Assembly: GCA_029212505.1 (NCBI GenBank)
Contig: JARGOS010000002.1
Coordinates: 62,001 to 126,000, forward strand
Length of the DNA stretch: 64,000 nucleotides
Origin: Legionellaceae bacterium
Lineage (GTDB): Bacteria; Pseudomonadota; Gammaproteobacteria; Legionellales; Legionellaceae
Direction of reading: 5' to 3'
The notes under the pieces were generated by a model. It was not told the DNA's origin and ran no database searches. It worked only from the letters and a program-made list of their open reading frames with translations. Of the stretch, positions 1 to 9,122 are shown in pieces. The translations under genes and the position numbers were made by a program. Numbering within the stretch: the stretch's first letter is position 1; the number at the start of each line of letters is the position of its first letter.

Positions 1-2
1 TC

Positions 3-53
3 GTGGTTACCGCAGCGATGGTTGTTGCTAAACTTGGTCCCTGGTTCTCGTAA
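3..53 (+). CDS. nuoH: 3' end of NADH-quinone oxidoreductase subunit H (partial)
   Basis: Only the last 16 codons are present, ending in TAA at 51-53; the readable C-terminus is VVTAAMVVAKLGPWFS. The call rests mainly on position, because nuoH normally precedes nuoI, and nuoI starts 18 nt downstream. NuoH is the membrane subunit of complex I next to the quinone site. Too little sequence is present to recognise the family independently. Confidence 0.5.
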   Translation: MVTAAMVVAKLGPWFS

Positions 54-71
54 GCTCAAAAGGTCTTCTGA

Positions 72-572
72 ATGAAAAAGATAGTTCGCTATGCCAAGCA
101 TTATATTAAAAGCTTTCTGTTATTGGAGCTTTTATCTGGATTACGCTTAACTGGGCGTTATTTCTTTAAGAAAAAAATTACGGTGCAATTTCCTGAAGAA
201 AAAACACCGATATCACCTCGATTTCGTGGTTTACTGGCCTTGCGTCGCTATCCTAACGGTGAAGAGCGTTGTATTGCCTGTAAATTATGTGAAGCGGTGT
301 GTCCGGCTTTAGCCATTACGATTGAATCGGATGAGCGGGATGATGGTTCACGACGCACCACGCGCTATGATATTGACATGTTTAAATGTATTAATTGCGG
401 TTTGTGTGAAGAGTCATGTCCTGTGGATTCAATTGTTGTTACGCCTATCCATCACTATCACATGAATGAGCGAGGACAAAACATCATGACCAAGGAAAAA
501 CTCCTGGCCGTGGGTGACCATATGGAAGAGCGTCTTGCTGAAGATCGTAAAATTGATGCCAAATACCGCTAA
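72..572 (+). CDS. nuoI: NADH-quinone oxidoreductase subunit I (NuoI)
   Basis: A 166-aa ferredoxin-like subunit of complex I that carries the two [4Fe-4S] clusters N6a and N6b, relaying electrons from the peripheral arm toward NuoB and quinone. Two CxxCxxCxxxCP motifs are visible, with cysteines at about residues 67, 70, 73, 77 and 106, 109, 112, 116. The N-terminal 30 residues are hydrophobic and basic, as expected for the subunit that docks on the membrane arm. The length is typical. The stop overlaps the first possible start of nuoJ by one base, so the two are probably translationally coupled. Confidence 0.96.
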   Translation: MKKIVRYAKHYIKSFLLLELLSGLRLTGRYFFKKKITVQFPEEKTPISPRFRGLLALRRYPNGEERCIACKLCEAVCPALAITIESDERDDGSRRTTRYDIDMFKCINCGLCEESCPVDSIVVTPIHHYHMNERGQNIMTKEKLLAVGDHMEERLAEDRKIDAKYR

Positions 573-1198
573 TGGGGTTCGATATGCATGTAGAGTTAGT
601 TAATATTATTTTTTATGCGTTTGCTGGGCTTACCGTCCTAGCCGCATTTTCAGCGGTGATTCAGCGTAATCCAGTACGCTGTGTTTTGTTTTTGGTGCTC
701 ACGTTTTTCGGTAGCGCCGGTGTATGGTTGCTGGCACATGCTGAATTTCTCGCGCTTATTTTAGTACTGGTGTACGTTGGTGCAGTCATGACCTTGTTTT
801 TGTTCGTCGTGATGATGCTCAATATTGACACTGAACTGATGAAAACAACGTTTCGTCGCTACCTCCCTTGGGCGGTGCTGGGTACAGCACTCTTTGTTGG
901 CTTGCTTATCCAGGCTATACCTTCGGATGGCGCATTATTAGGCTCTGTAGGTACACATACATCGAATATATCAAACACAGAAGCGCTGGGCATGGTGATT
1001 TACACGCATGATATTTTGGCGTTTGAAATGGCCGCGATGATTTTACTGGTGGCTATTGTTGCGGCAATTACATTGACGCATCGTGTGCCACGACCAGGAA
1101 AACGCCAGCATGTGGTGAGCCAAATCATGACGCGACGTGAAGATCGCGTAAGTTTAATCCGCATGAAGTCAGAAAAACCTGAGGAGGACGACGCATGA
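572..1198 (+). CDS. nuoJ: NADH-quinone oxidoreductase subunit J (NuoJ)
   Basis: A 208-aa polytopic membrane subunit of complex I with about five hydrophobic segments. The conserved segment around residues 50-90 ([20 protein letters not shown]) is the hallmark of NuoJ, containing the pi-bulge helix TM3. The soluble basic C-terminal tail (about residues 165-208) is rich in K, R and E. The start is either the ATG at 572 that overlaps the nuoI stop, or the ATG at 584 ([13 protein letters not shown]), which fits the family start slightly better. The last four bases overlap nuoK (ATGA). Confidence 0.95.
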   Translation: MGFDMHVELVNIIFYAFAGLTVLAAFSAVIQRNPVRCVLFLVLTFFGSAGVWLLAHAEFLALILVLVYVGAVMTLFLFVVMMLNIDTELMKTTFRRYLPWAVLGTALFVGLLIQAIPSDGALLGSVGTHTSNISNTEALGMVIYTHDILAFEMAAMILLVAIVAAITLTHRVPRPGKRQHVVSQIMTRREDRVSLIRMKSEKPEEDDA

Positions 1199-1500
1199 TT
1201 CCTGTGACGCATTATCTTATTTTAAGCGGCATACTTTTTGCTGTGAGCATGGTAGGTATGTTGATTAACCGCCGTAATGTCATCACCTTATTGGTGTGCT
1301 TGGAGCTTATGCTGTTGGCTGTTAACACCAATTTTGTTGCTTTTTCTTCGGCCCATGGTGGCCATGCTGGCGAAGCCTTTGTGTTTTTTATTCTAACGGT
1401 TGCAGCAGCTGAAGCCGCCATTGGGCTTGCCATTGTGCTCTTGCTCTTTCGTCATCGTGGCAGCATCGATGTTAACGCAATCAATCATTTGAAAGGATAA
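1195..1500 (+). CDS. nuoK: NADH-quinone oxidoreductase subunit K (NuoK)
   Basis: A 101-aa subunit with three transmembrane helices, homologous to MrpC of multisubunit Na+/H+ antiporters. The conserved glutamates expected in TM2 and TM3 are visible in [10 protein letters not shown] and [13 protein letters not shown]; they form part of the proton-translocation path. The length is exactly that of the family. It overlaps nuoJ by 4 nt and lies 4 nt before nuoL, within the nuo operon. Confidence 0.96.
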   Translation: MIPVTHYLILSGILFAVSMVGMLINRRNVITLLVCLELMLLAVNTNFVAFSSAHGGHAGEAFVFFILTVAAAEAAIGLAIVLLLFRHRGSIDVNAINHLKG

Positions 1501-1504
1501 CCAC

Positions 1505-3478
1505 GTGAGTATGTTAGCGATTTCTTGGTTAAGTGTTTTAGCGCCTCTAGTGGGTGCTGTACTTGCAGGCTTTGGTGGCAAGATCTTGGGGCGGCGTGGC
1601 GCGCATTGTGTGACCATTGCCGGTGTTGCTGTAGCATGTTGTGCTGCCATTGATATTGCTATGCAAGTCTTGGGTCACGGTGAAATACTTAATGTAAATG
1701 CTTACACCTGGGCCAGTGCACCCGCGCCGTTTGCCTATGCGTTTCACTTAGGCTTGCTGATTGATCCGCTAACCGCTGTGATGATGGTGACCGTGACGTT
1801 TGTTTCGCTTTTGGTGCATATTTACAGTATTGGCTACATGAGCGACGATCCTGGGTATCAACGCTTTTTTAGTTATATTTCGCTGTTTACGTTTATGATG
1901 TTGATGTTGGTCACCGCTAACGGATTCTTGCAGCTTTTCTTTGGCTGGGAAGGTGTAGGTTTAGTCTCTTATTTGCTGATTGGGTTTTGGTTCGAAAAAG
2001 AGTCTGCGCTACAAGGTAGTCTTAAAGCCTTTTTGGTCAATCGTGTCGGCGATTTCGGATTTATTCTGGGTATCGGCTTGGTGCTGATGTATGTCGGCAG
2101 CCTCGATTATGCGACGGTGTTTGCCCATGCTGGTGCGCTGTCTGATAAAACCATTCATATTTGGGGTGATAAATCCTGGTCTGTCATGACCGTGATTTCG
2201 ATGCTGCTTTTTGTGGGAGCTATGGGTAAATCGGCCCAAGTGCCGTTGCATGTCTGGCTACCTGAATCGATGGAAGGTCCAACACCGATTTCAGCGTTGA
2301 TTCATGCGGCCACCATGGTCACCGCCGGTGTGTTTATGGTCGCACGAATATCACCTATCGTTGAATATTCCGAAACGGCCTTGAGTTTTATTTTAGTGAT
2401 TGGTGCAACGGGCGCATTATTTACAGGTTTACTGGCCATTGTGATGAATGATATTAAGCGTGTTGTTGCGTATTCAACGCTCTCGCAGTTGGGGTACATG
2501 ATGGTTGCTATGGGCGCCTCGGCCTTTAGTGCAGGTATCTTCCATTTGCTCACACATGCGTGTTTTAAAGCCTTATTATTTTTGGCAGCGGGCTCGGTGA
2601 TTATTGGCATGCATCACGAGCAAGATATGCGAAAAATGGGTGGGTTATGGCGCAAAATGCCCATCACCTACATCACGTTCTTAATCGGAAGTTTAGCCCT
2701 TTGTGCTGTTCCTCCATTTGCTGGATTTTTCTCAAAAGATACGATTATTGAAGCCGCTAAGGCATCGAGCATTCCAGGCAGTGGTTATGCCTATGTATGC
2801 GTGGCGCTTGGCGCGATGGCCACGGCGATTTATTCTTTCCGTGCGCTCTTCATGACGTTTCATGGCACACCCCGCATGACAGATAAGGCATACAGTCATG
2901 TGAAAGAATCGCCATGGGTGGTTTGGTTACCGTTGGTTGTGCTTGCTGTGCCGTCGGTTGTTCTTGGATATCTCTTATTTGAGCCCATGTTATTTAACAC
3001 ACCGAGTTTGCTTGCACCATCGATTACCGTATTTGAACAATACGATGTACTCAAAGAAATTGCAGCAGAAGGCGTGGTGACTCCGATGGCTGCCGTGATG
3101 CACGCGTATCATTCGCCGGTATTTTGGTTAACGTTAGCTGGTATTGTATTCGCATGGTTTGCGTATATTGTATCACCAAGCTTACCTGCGCGATTCGTTC
3201 GTGTATTTTCAGTGCCCTATAAAATTTTAGAAAACAAATACGGATTTGATAAATTTAACGATTGGTTTTTTATCCGAGGTGGACGTGCTTTAGGTGGCTT
3301 GTTTTATCGTGCGGGTGATCAGGCGTTGATTGATGGCGGCATCGTCAACGGTTCGGGGCGTTTAGTCCGCTGGACTGCTTCAAAGATGCGCGTGACTCAA
3401 AGCGGGTATGTGTATCATTATATGGCATTGATGGCCTTTGGGTTGTTGGCTTTTTTGGGTTGGTTATTGCTCGGGTAA
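1505..3478 (+). CDS. nuoL: NADH-quinone oxidoreductase subunit L (NuoL)
   Basis: A 657-aa antiporter-like subunit of complex I, the most distal proton pump, with the long amphipathic lateral helix at its C-terminus. The conserved core GWEGVGLVSYLLIGFWFEK (about residues 147-165) and the downstream SAQVPLHVWLPESMEGPTP block, with its pump lysines and histidines, are clear. The GTG at 1505 is taken as the start, 4 nt after nuoK; an ATG two codons later is an alternative. The C-terminal region after residue 560 has the usual NuoL tail (NKYGFDKFNDWFF). Confidence 0.97.
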   Translation: MSMLAISWLSVLAPLVGAVLAGFGGKILGRRGAHCVTIAGVAVACCAAIDIAMQVLGHGEILNVNAYTWASAPAPFAYAFHLGLLIDPLTAVMMVTVTFVSLLVHIYSIGYMSDDPGYQRFFSYISLFTFMMLMLVTANGFLQLFFGWEGVGLVSYLLIGFWFEKESALQGSLKAFLVNRVGDFGFILGIGLVLMYVGSLDYATVFAHAGALSDKTIHIWGDKSWSVMTVISMLLFVGAMGKSAQVPLHVWLPESMEGPTPISALIHAATMVTAGVFMVARISPIVEYSETALSFILVIGATGALFTGLLAIVMNDIKRVVAYSTLSQLGYMMVAMGASAFSAGIFHLLTHACFKALLFLAAGSVIIGMHHEQDMRKMGGLWRKMPITYITFLIGSLALCAVPPFAGFFSKDTIIEAAKASSIPGSGYAYVCVALGAMATAIYSFRALFMTFHGTPRMTDKAYSHVKESPWVVWLPLVVLAVPSVVLGYLLFEPMLFNTPSLLAPSITVFEQYDVLKEIAAEGVVTPMAAVMHAYHSPVFWLTLAGIVFAWFAYIVSPSLPARFVRVFSVPYKILENKYGFDKFNDWFFIRGGRALGGLFYRAGDQALIDGGIVNGSGRLVRWTASKMRVTQSGYVYHYMALMAFGLLAFLGWLLLG

Positions 3479-3515
3479 AAGCGACCTAAGCACAAGGTTT
3501 AATGAAGGGGATAAC

Positions 3516-5039
3516 ATGCAGTATATGCTGAGTATTTTGATTTGGCTCCCAATAATTGCGGGCGTTGGTATTTGTCTCGTTGGCGACGATGCCCGTCCCC
3601 ATCGCACACGTGCGCTGGGCTTGCTCACCGTTCTAGTGAGTTTAGCGTGTTGTGTACCGCTGATGATGGGATTCGATTCATCAGCACAAGGTATGCAATT
3701 TGTTGAAGATATTGCATGGGTTCCTGCACTCGGTATTCGTTATCATCTGGGTATTGATGGCCTGTCGCTTATTTTAATCGTCTTGAGTGTGTTTACCAAT
3801 CTCATCGTGTTTCTCGCGACCTGGGAGGGTGTTAAAACACGCGTTTCGCAATACATCGCAGCTTTTTTGATCATGCAAGGGCTCTTGGTCGGGGTGTTTG
3901 CAGCGATGGACGTGATTTTATTTTACGTGTTCTGGGAAGCGACGTTGATTCCTATGTATTTAATTATTGGAATTTGGGGTTCAGATAACCGGGTCTATGC
4001 TGCGATTAAATTTTTCTTATACACGTTCTTAGGCTCTGTTTTAATGCTGGCCGCGTTTTTATATTTAGGCTATCACGCGAAGTCGTTTAATTTAGATGCT
4101 TTATATGCACTAAAACTTAGCATGACAGCACAAACATTGATTTTTATAGCCTTTTTCTTTGGGTTTGCGATTAAAATACCGATGTTTCCGGTGCATACGT
4201 GGTTGCCTGATGCGCATACAGAAGCGCCTGCCGGTGGTTCTATCATGTTGGCGGCTATTTTATTAAAACTGGGTGCTTATGGATTTTTACGCTTTGCATT
4301 GCCGATTGTGCCGGATGCCTGCCAGCACTACGCTCCGCTCATCATTGTCTTATCGTTGATCGCCGTTGTGTATGTTGGGTTGATTGCCATCATTCAGAAA
4401 GACATGAAGCGTTTAATTGCTTATTCATCGATATCGCATATGGGATTTGTGACGTTAGGCTGTTTTGTGTTGTTTGCTATGGTGGATAAAAGCAACTTGC
4501 AAAGTGCGGGTTTAGTGTTGGAAGGCGCTATTGTGATTATGATTTCTCATGCGTTTGTTTCCAGTGCGATGTTTGCTGGGGTTGGCTTTATTTATGATCG
4601 TATGCACTCGCGACAAATTGAAGATTTTGGTGGAATAGTTAAAACCATGCCGGTGTTTGCGTCGTTTTTTATGTTATTTGCCATGGCCAATGCTGGCTTA
4701 CCAGGTACGTCCGGTTTTGTCGGCGAGTTTATGGTGATTGTTGGCAGCATGAAAGCCGGGTTCTGGATCGCATTTTGGGCCGCGACCACACTCATCATTG
4801 GGGCAACGTATACTTTGTGGATGTACAAGCGCGTGATTTTTGGACCAATCACCAATAAAAAAGTTGAAGCACTGCAGGATTTATCAAAATTTGAGCTCAG
4901 TGCTTATTCACTGCTTGCAATCCTCGTGCTTGTGATGGGTATTTATCCTAAACCCATGTTGGATTACGTTCATCAATCCGTCAGCACCACCTTAGCGCAG
5001 GCTGATCATTCAAAACTTCAAGCAAAAATTCAAGGTTAA
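3516..5039 (+). CDS. nuoM: NADH-quinone oxidoreductase subunit M (NuoM)
   Basis: A 507-aa antiporter-like proton-pumping subunit of complex I. The pump motif VFWEATLIPMYLIIGIWG (TM5 glutamate) and the segment KIPMFPVHTWLPDAHTEAP are both present, as is KDMKRLIAYSSISHMG. The ATG at 3516 is chosen: it follows AAGGGG with good spacing and gives the family N-terminus (MQYMLSILIWLPI). An in-frame extension upstream would overlap nuoL. The nuoL-nuoM spacer is about 37 nt. Confidence 0.97.
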   Translation: MQYMLSILIWLPIIAGVGICLVGDDARPHRTRALGLLTVLVSLACCVPLMMGFDSSAQGMQFVEDIAWVPALGIRYHLGIDGLSLILIVLSVFTNLIVFLATWEGVKTRVSQYIAAFLIMQGLLVGVFAAMDVILFYVFWEATLIPMYLIIGIWGSDNRVYAAIKFFLYTFLGSVLMLAAFLYLGYHAKSFNLDALYALKLSMTAQTLIFIAFFFGFAIKIPMFPVHTWLPDAHTEAPAGGSIMLAAILLKLGAYGFLRFALPIVPDACQHYAPLIIVLSLIAVVYVGLIAIIQKDMKRLIAYSSISHMGFVTLGCFVLFAMVDKSNLQSAGLVLEGAIVIMISHAFVSSAMFAGVGFIYDRMHSRQIEDFGGIVKTMPVFASFFMLFAMANAGLPGTSGFVGEFMVIVGSMKAGFWIAFWAATTLIIGATYTLWMYKRVIFGPITNKKVEALQDLSKFELSAYSLLAILVLVMGIYPKPMLDYVHQSVSTTLAQADHSKLQAKIQG

Positions 5040-5045
5040 ACAATC

Positions 5046-6485
5046 ATGACTGGATTACTCGATAATATCTGTTTGGCACTTCCTGAAATGACCTTGCTGA
5101 TCACAGCATGTGTGGCACTTTTAGGTGACTTATTTTTTCCACGCAAAAGCAGTTTAGTGTTTGCTTTTGCTTGCCTTGGCGTGTTAGTTGCGGCCGGTGA
5201 GAGTTTAATGATGATTGGGCAAGCTAAGCAGGTTATCTTGGCCGGCGCATTTGTCAGTGATGATATGGCCCATGTCATGAAGTTTTTTATAGGCCTGACC
5301 GTGTTTTTAAGTTTATTTTATGGTCGGCCGTATTTAAACGAACGTGGGGTATCTTTGGGAGATAATACTGTTTTGGCGTTATTCTCGACGCTCGGCATGA
5401 TGATTTTGGTGTCGGCGCATTCGCTTCTGACAGTGTATTTAGCGCTTGAGTTATTATCTTTGCCACTGTATGCCTTAACAGCGATTCGTCGTACGGAAGC
5501 TGATGGTCCAGAAGCGGCCTTAAAGTATTTTGTCATGGGTGCGATGGCGTCAGGTATTTTACTTTACGGTATGTCATTGCTTTATGGTGCAACCGGCGCT
5601 TTAACGTTTGATGCGATTAATGCAGCGCTCACCCCGGAGTTATTAAGCACGCAATCAGGTTTGCTGACGTTCTCGCTTGTGTTTTTAGTGGTGGGTGTTG
5701 CGTTTAAACTTGCTGCGGCACCGTTTCATTTTTGGGCGCCAGATGTATACGATGGCGCACCGAGTGCAACGACGCTGTTTATTAGTGCAGCACCTAAAAT
5801 TGCCGCGTTAGGTATGGCCCTTCGTTTGCTTACGCTCGGTTGGGGCGATATGGTGCACCAATGGCAGCAATTGGTTTTAGTTCTTGCGTTATTATCCACC
5901 GGCCTCGGTAATATTTTAGCGGTCGTTCAAACCAAAATTAAGCGTTTATTTGCTTATTCAGCTGTGGCACATGCAGGCTATGCGTTGTTTGGTGTGCTTG
6001 CTGCTACGTCGGCAGGGTATTCTGCTGCTTTATATTATGTGGTGGTGTATGCCTTGATGTCATCCGGTGCGCTTGGTTTGATTGTGCTGTTATCTCGTGG
6101 TGGGGTTGAGATTACCGATATTGATGATTTGCGCGGCTTAAATAAGCGCCAACCTTGGCTTGCTTTTTTGATGCTGCTAATTTTATTTTCTATGGCCGGT
6201 GTACCACCGTTAGTTGGTTTTTTAACAAAATTGCTGGTGTTAAAAGCTCTAGTTGATGTTCACATGATATGGGTTGCGGTGTTTGGGCTTGTGTTTGCTG
6301 TGATTGGCGCGTTCTACTATTTGCGTGTGGTTAAAGTGATGTACTTTGATGAGCCTGCGGATGTATCTCGTATTTATTTATCGAAAACAGAGCAAGTAAT
6401 TTTTTCGTTGAATAGCTTATCGTTGTTATATTTAGGCTTATTTCCAAGTGCTTTAATTGCGTTGTGCTTGGGTGTTTTTGCGTAG
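5046..6485 (+). CDS. nuoN: NADH-quinone oxidoreductase subunit N (NuoN)
   Basis: A 479-aa antiporter-like subunit, the last gene of the nuo operon, 6 nt after nuoM. Conserved blocks visible are [11 protein letters not shown] (TM5 glutamate), [20 protein letters not shown] and [18 protein letters not shown]. Together with NuoL and NuoM it forms the three-pump row of the complex I membrane arm. The length is typical for gammaproteobacteria. An 11-bp inverted repeat directly follows the stop and separates it from a convergent small gene. Confidence 0.97.
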   Translation: MTGLLDNICLALPEMTLLITACVALLGDLFFPRKSSLVFAFACLGVLVAAGESLMMIGQAKQVILAGAFVSDDMAHVMKFFIGLTVFLSLFYGRPYLNERGVSLGDNTVLALFSTLGMMILVSAHSLLTVYLALELLSLPLYALTAIRRTEADGPEAALKYFVMGAMASGILLYGMSLLYGATGALTFDAINAALTPELLSTQSGLLTFSLVFLVVGVAFKLAAAPFHFWAPDVYDGAPSATTLFISAAPKIAALGMALRLLTLGWGDMVHQWQQLVLVLALLSTGLGNILAVVQTKIKRLFAYSAVAHAGYALFGVLAATSAGYSAALYYVVVYALMSSGALGLIVLLSRGGVEITDIDDLRGLNKRQPWLAFLMLLILFSMAGVPPLVGFLTKLLVLKALVDVHMIWVAVFGLVFAVIGAFYYLRVVKVMYFDEPADVSRIYLSKTEQVIFSLNSLSLLYLGLFPSALIALCLGVFA

Positions 6486-6493
6486 TTGTAATA

Positions 6494-6530
6494 TAAGCCT
6501 ATGCCGTTAATGATGCATTGCATAGGCTTA
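6494..6530. terminator. inverted repeat, possible bidirectional terminator after nuoN
   Basis: A perfect 11-bp stem (TAAGCCTATGC at 6494-6504 against GCATAGGCTTA at 6520-6530) with a 15-nt loop lies between the convergent nuoN and the small minus-strand gene at 6542. No long T-run follows on either strand, so it may be a weak or Rho-assisted terminator. Confidence 0.5.
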
Positions 6531-6541
6531 ATGATAATTGT

Positions 6542-6805
6542 TTAATTAAAATGATATTTTGCTTGCATTTGTTGGTCCTCTAGGAAAGACGGCTCTTTAA
6601 GTGCGTTGAAGGCTAGCAAAGCAAATATTCCGACAGCCAACGCAAGTATTACCGGACCAGGAAAGTATACCGCAGCCACGACCAAGGCAGCTACAGCGGC
6701 ACTTGCTTTCTCCGGATGACTATCTACATATTGTTTGGCGGGTTCAAGTTGCTTTATTGTTCTATCATAGATAAATAATTCTCTGTGCTCGGTGAAAAAA
6801 CTCAT
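6542..6805 (-). CDS. small membrane protein of unknown function
   Basis: An 87-aa protein. The N-terminal half is hydrophilic and probably helical (about residues 1-34); a long hydrophobic stretch follows (about residues 35-69, AAVAALVVAAVYFPGPVILALAVGIFALLAF), enough for one long or two short transmembrane helices. I do not recognise the family. A GGAG Shine-Dalgarno sequence precedes the ATG. It is convergent with nuoN and divergent from the initiator tRNA gene, so it stands alone. Confidence 0.7.
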   Translation of the reverse strand: MSFFTEHRELFIYDRTIKQLEPAKQYVDSHPEKASAAVAALVVAAVYFPGPVILALAVGIFALLAFNALKEPSFLEDQQMQAKYHFN

Positions 6806-6933
6806 AGCATCTACTCCTCAGTGGTTATCCAGACTGAATTCCATCACGTGCTTAAAATATGATCAACAAAGTTAAGCGTAGAGCGCTTATGTTAATCCTT
6901 TTTATTAAAGTGAAGGAAAAAAGACGTGGGGCC

Positions 6934-6962
6934 TTGTGCCCAACGCAGGTTTTAGGTATACT
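6934..6962 (+). promoter_or_regulatory. sigma70-type promoter of tRNA-fMet
   Basis: TTGTGC, a 17-bp spacer and TATACT end 12 bp before the mature tRNA. Position and spacing fit a stable-RNA promoter. Confidence 0.7.
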
Positions 6963-6974
6963 GCCTTCAGTTGA

Positions 6975-7051
<77 letters not shown>

Positions 7052-7061
7052 CTTCTATATG

Positions 7062-7087
7062 AACCTCATTTATGAGGTTTTTTATTA
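7062..7087 (+). terminator. Rho-independent terminator after tRNA-fMet
   Basis: The stem AACCTCAT/ATGAGGTT with a 2-nt loop is followed immediately by a run of T. It lies 10 nt after the tRNA and 35 nt before rimP. It would end the tRNA transcript or attenuate read-through into the rimP-nusA-infB operon. Confidence 0.8.
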
Positions 7088-7121
7088 CCTAATATTTTTT
7101 AAAATTTTACGAAGCCAATTT

Positions 7122-7580
7122 ATGATCCAACAGGAAATAGAAGCACTCATACGCCCAAGTATCGAAAGTATGGGCATTGAATTTTGGGGCTGTGAATATC
7201 ACCGGCAAGGGCGACATAGTCTTTTACGCATCTATATTGATACGCCTGAAGGGGTTGTGGTCGATGATTGTGAGCGCGTGAGTCGCCAAGTCAGTGCTTT
7301 ACTTGATGTTCATGATCCGATTCCTGAGCAATATAATTTAGAAATATCATCGCCTGGGGAGCCGCGCCCGCTGTTTTATCCAGAGCAATATGCGCGCTAT
7401 CTTGGCGAAGAAGTTCAGATTCGTTTAGGACGCCCCATGGGCGACCGACGAAACATCACGGGGACGATTACAGCAGTTCAGGATGACGCCCTAATTTTGC
7501 AGGAAGGGGATGTTGAGCATACCTTTCCTTTCTCAAACATTGTGAAAGCACATTTGACTGTTGAACGAGGCGAAGCATGA
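7122..7580 (+). CDS. rimP: ribosome maturation factor RimP
   Basis: A 152-aa factor needed for maturation of the 30S subunit. The family fold is an N-terminal alpha/beta domain plus a C-terminal SH3-like beta-barrel. The segment [29 protein letters not shown] matches the RimP signature (E-S-PG-RPL). The ATG at 7122 is used because it gives the usual ~150-aa length; an extension upstream would run through the tRNA terminator. The stop overlaps nusA by 4 nt (ATGA), so the two are coupled. Confidence 0.95.
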   Translation: MIQQEIEALIRPSIESMGIEFWGCEYHRQGRHSLLRIYIDTPEGVVVDDCERVSRQVSALLDVHDPIPEQYNLEISSPGEPRPLFYPEQYARYLGEEVQIRLGRPMGDRRNITGTITAVQDDALILQEGDVEHTFPFSNIVKAHLTVERGEA

Positions 7581-9070
7581 GCAAAGAATTGTTATTGGTT
7601 GCTGAGGCACTATCGAACGAAAAAGGCGTAACGAAAGCCACGGTTTTGGAAGCGATTCAAGCGGGTCTTGAGTCTGCAACACGTAAACTTTCGGGTATGG
7701 ATACAGGTGTTCGCGTAAAAGTCGATCCACGAACCGGTAATTACGAAACGTTCCGTTACTGGGATGTGGTTGCTGATGATGAAGTCATGTTTCCTGAACG
7801 CCAGCTGACGTTGGCGGAAGCTCAAGCGCGTGTTCCGGATATTGAAATCGGTGGTCGAATTGAAGAATTGGTGCCGTCGGTTGAATTTGGCCGTATTTCT
7901 GCCCAAAGTGCACGTCAAGCCATTGCTCAAAAAATGCGAGAAGCAGAACGTAAACTCGTTGAAGATCAATTTAAAGATAAACTGGGCCAGCTTGTCTATG
8001 GAACGGTTAAAAAAGTAACACGTGAGCATGTGATTATTGATTTAGGCGGTAAGGCCGAAGCCTTTTTGTCGCGTAAAGAGATGCTGCCACAAGAAATGTT
8101 TCGCACCAATGATCGCGCCCGTGCTTATCTTTATGCGATTTCAGATCAAACACGTGGGCCACAACTTTTGGTCAGTCGAACACATGATGAAATGTTGGTT
8201 GAGTTGTTTCGCATTGAGGTGCCTGAGATTGGTGAAGCGGTCATTGAGATTAAAGCGGCGGCACGTGATCCAGGTAGTCGCGCCAAAATTGCAGTAAAAA
8301 CCAATGATGGGCGTATTGATCCGGTCGGTGCTTGTGTGGGTATGCGTGGTGCACGCGTGCAAGCGGTTTCAAGTGAGTTAGGTGGCGAGCGCGTCGATAT
8401 TATTTTATGGGACGATAACCCAGCACAATTGGTGATTAATGCCATGGCACCTGCTGAAGTATCATCGATTGTTGTGGATGAAGATTCTCATACCATGGAT
8501 CTAGCGGTACACAGTTCGCAGTTATCTCAGGCCATCGGCCGCAGTGGACAAAACGTACGTCTCGCAAGTCAATTGACCGGTTGGTCACTTAACGTCATGA
8601 CGATTGAGGATTTTGAGAGCAAGAACGAAGAAGAAGCCTCCAAAATTATTCAGTCGTTTACAACGGCATTAGAAATTGATGAAGAAGTGGCTCAGTTGCT
8701 TGTCGAGCATGGTTTTTCTTCGCTAGAAGAAGTGGCGTATGTGCCTAAAGAAGAGTTGCTAGAGATTGAAGCTTTTGATGATGAAATTGTAGAAGAGCTA
8801 CGTAATCGGGCCAATGATACACTGTTAGCACAGGCCTTGCTTGGAGGAAAATCCGGTGAAGGTGATACCGATTTAGCATCGATGGAAGGTGTAACGCCAG
8901 CATTGCTTGAAAGTTTGATAGCTGCAGGCATTACTACACGTGATGATTTAGCAGAGCTTGCAGTCGATGAGTTACTCGATGTGCCTGGGATGACGGAAGA
9001 AAAAGCTGGAGCCTTAATTATGAAGGCTCGGGAAGCATGGTTTGAGTCTGACGACGCGTCTGAGGCTTGA
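7577..9070 (+). CDS. nusA: transcription termination/antitermination factor NusA
   Basis: A 497-aa RNA polymerase-binding factor that modulates pausing, termination and antitermination. Domains in order: N-terminal RNAP-binding domain (about 1-125), S1 domain (about 135-200, [23 protein letters not shown]), KH1 and KH2 (about 225-345; [14 protein letters not shown] and [14 protein letters not shown]), and two C-terminal acidic repeats with helix-hairpin-helix character (about 360-495), typical of gammaproteobacterial NusA. The length matches E. coli (495 aa). It overlaps rimP and precedes infB by 52 nt. Confidence 0.97.
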   Translation: MSKELLLVAEALSNEKGVTKATVLEAIQAGLESATRKLSGMDTGVRVKVDPRTGNYETFRYWDVVADDEVMFPERQLTLAEAQARVPDIEIGGRIEELVPSVEFGRISAQSARQAIAQKMREAERKLVEDQFKDKLGQLVYGTVKKVTREHVIIDLGGKAEAFLSRKEMLPQEMFRTNDRARAYLYAISDQTRGPQLLVSRTHDEMLVELFRIEVPEIGEAVIEIKAAARDPGSRAKIAVKTNDGRIDPVGACVGMRGARVQAVSSELGGERVDIILWDDNPAQLVINAMAPAEVSSIVVDEDSHTMDLAVHSSQLSQAIGRSGQNVRLASQLTGWSLNVMTIEDFESKNEEEASKIIQSFTTALEIDEEVAQLLVEHGFSSLEEVAYVPKEELLEIEAFDDEIVEELRNRANDTLLAQALLGGKSGEGDTDLASMEGVTPALLESLIAAGITTRDDLAELAVDELLDVPGMTEEKAGALIMKAREAWFESDDASEA

Positions 9071-9122
9071 TGAGTTGCTGAATGTGAATGTAAGCGCGAG
9101 CTGCGGAGAGGGGAAATAAAAC

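Noticed and set aside
6873-6889. Palindrome TAAGCG-TAGAG-CGCTTA upstream of the initiator tRNA
   Set aside because: Only a 6-bp stem without T-run or clear promoter overlap; could be a terminator or operator but the evidence is too thin.
7610-8029. 139-codon antisense reading frame inside nusA
   Set aside because: It lies fully within nusA on the opposite strand, has no ribosome site and encodes an aromatic/Asn/Arg-rich sequence typical of a shadow frame.
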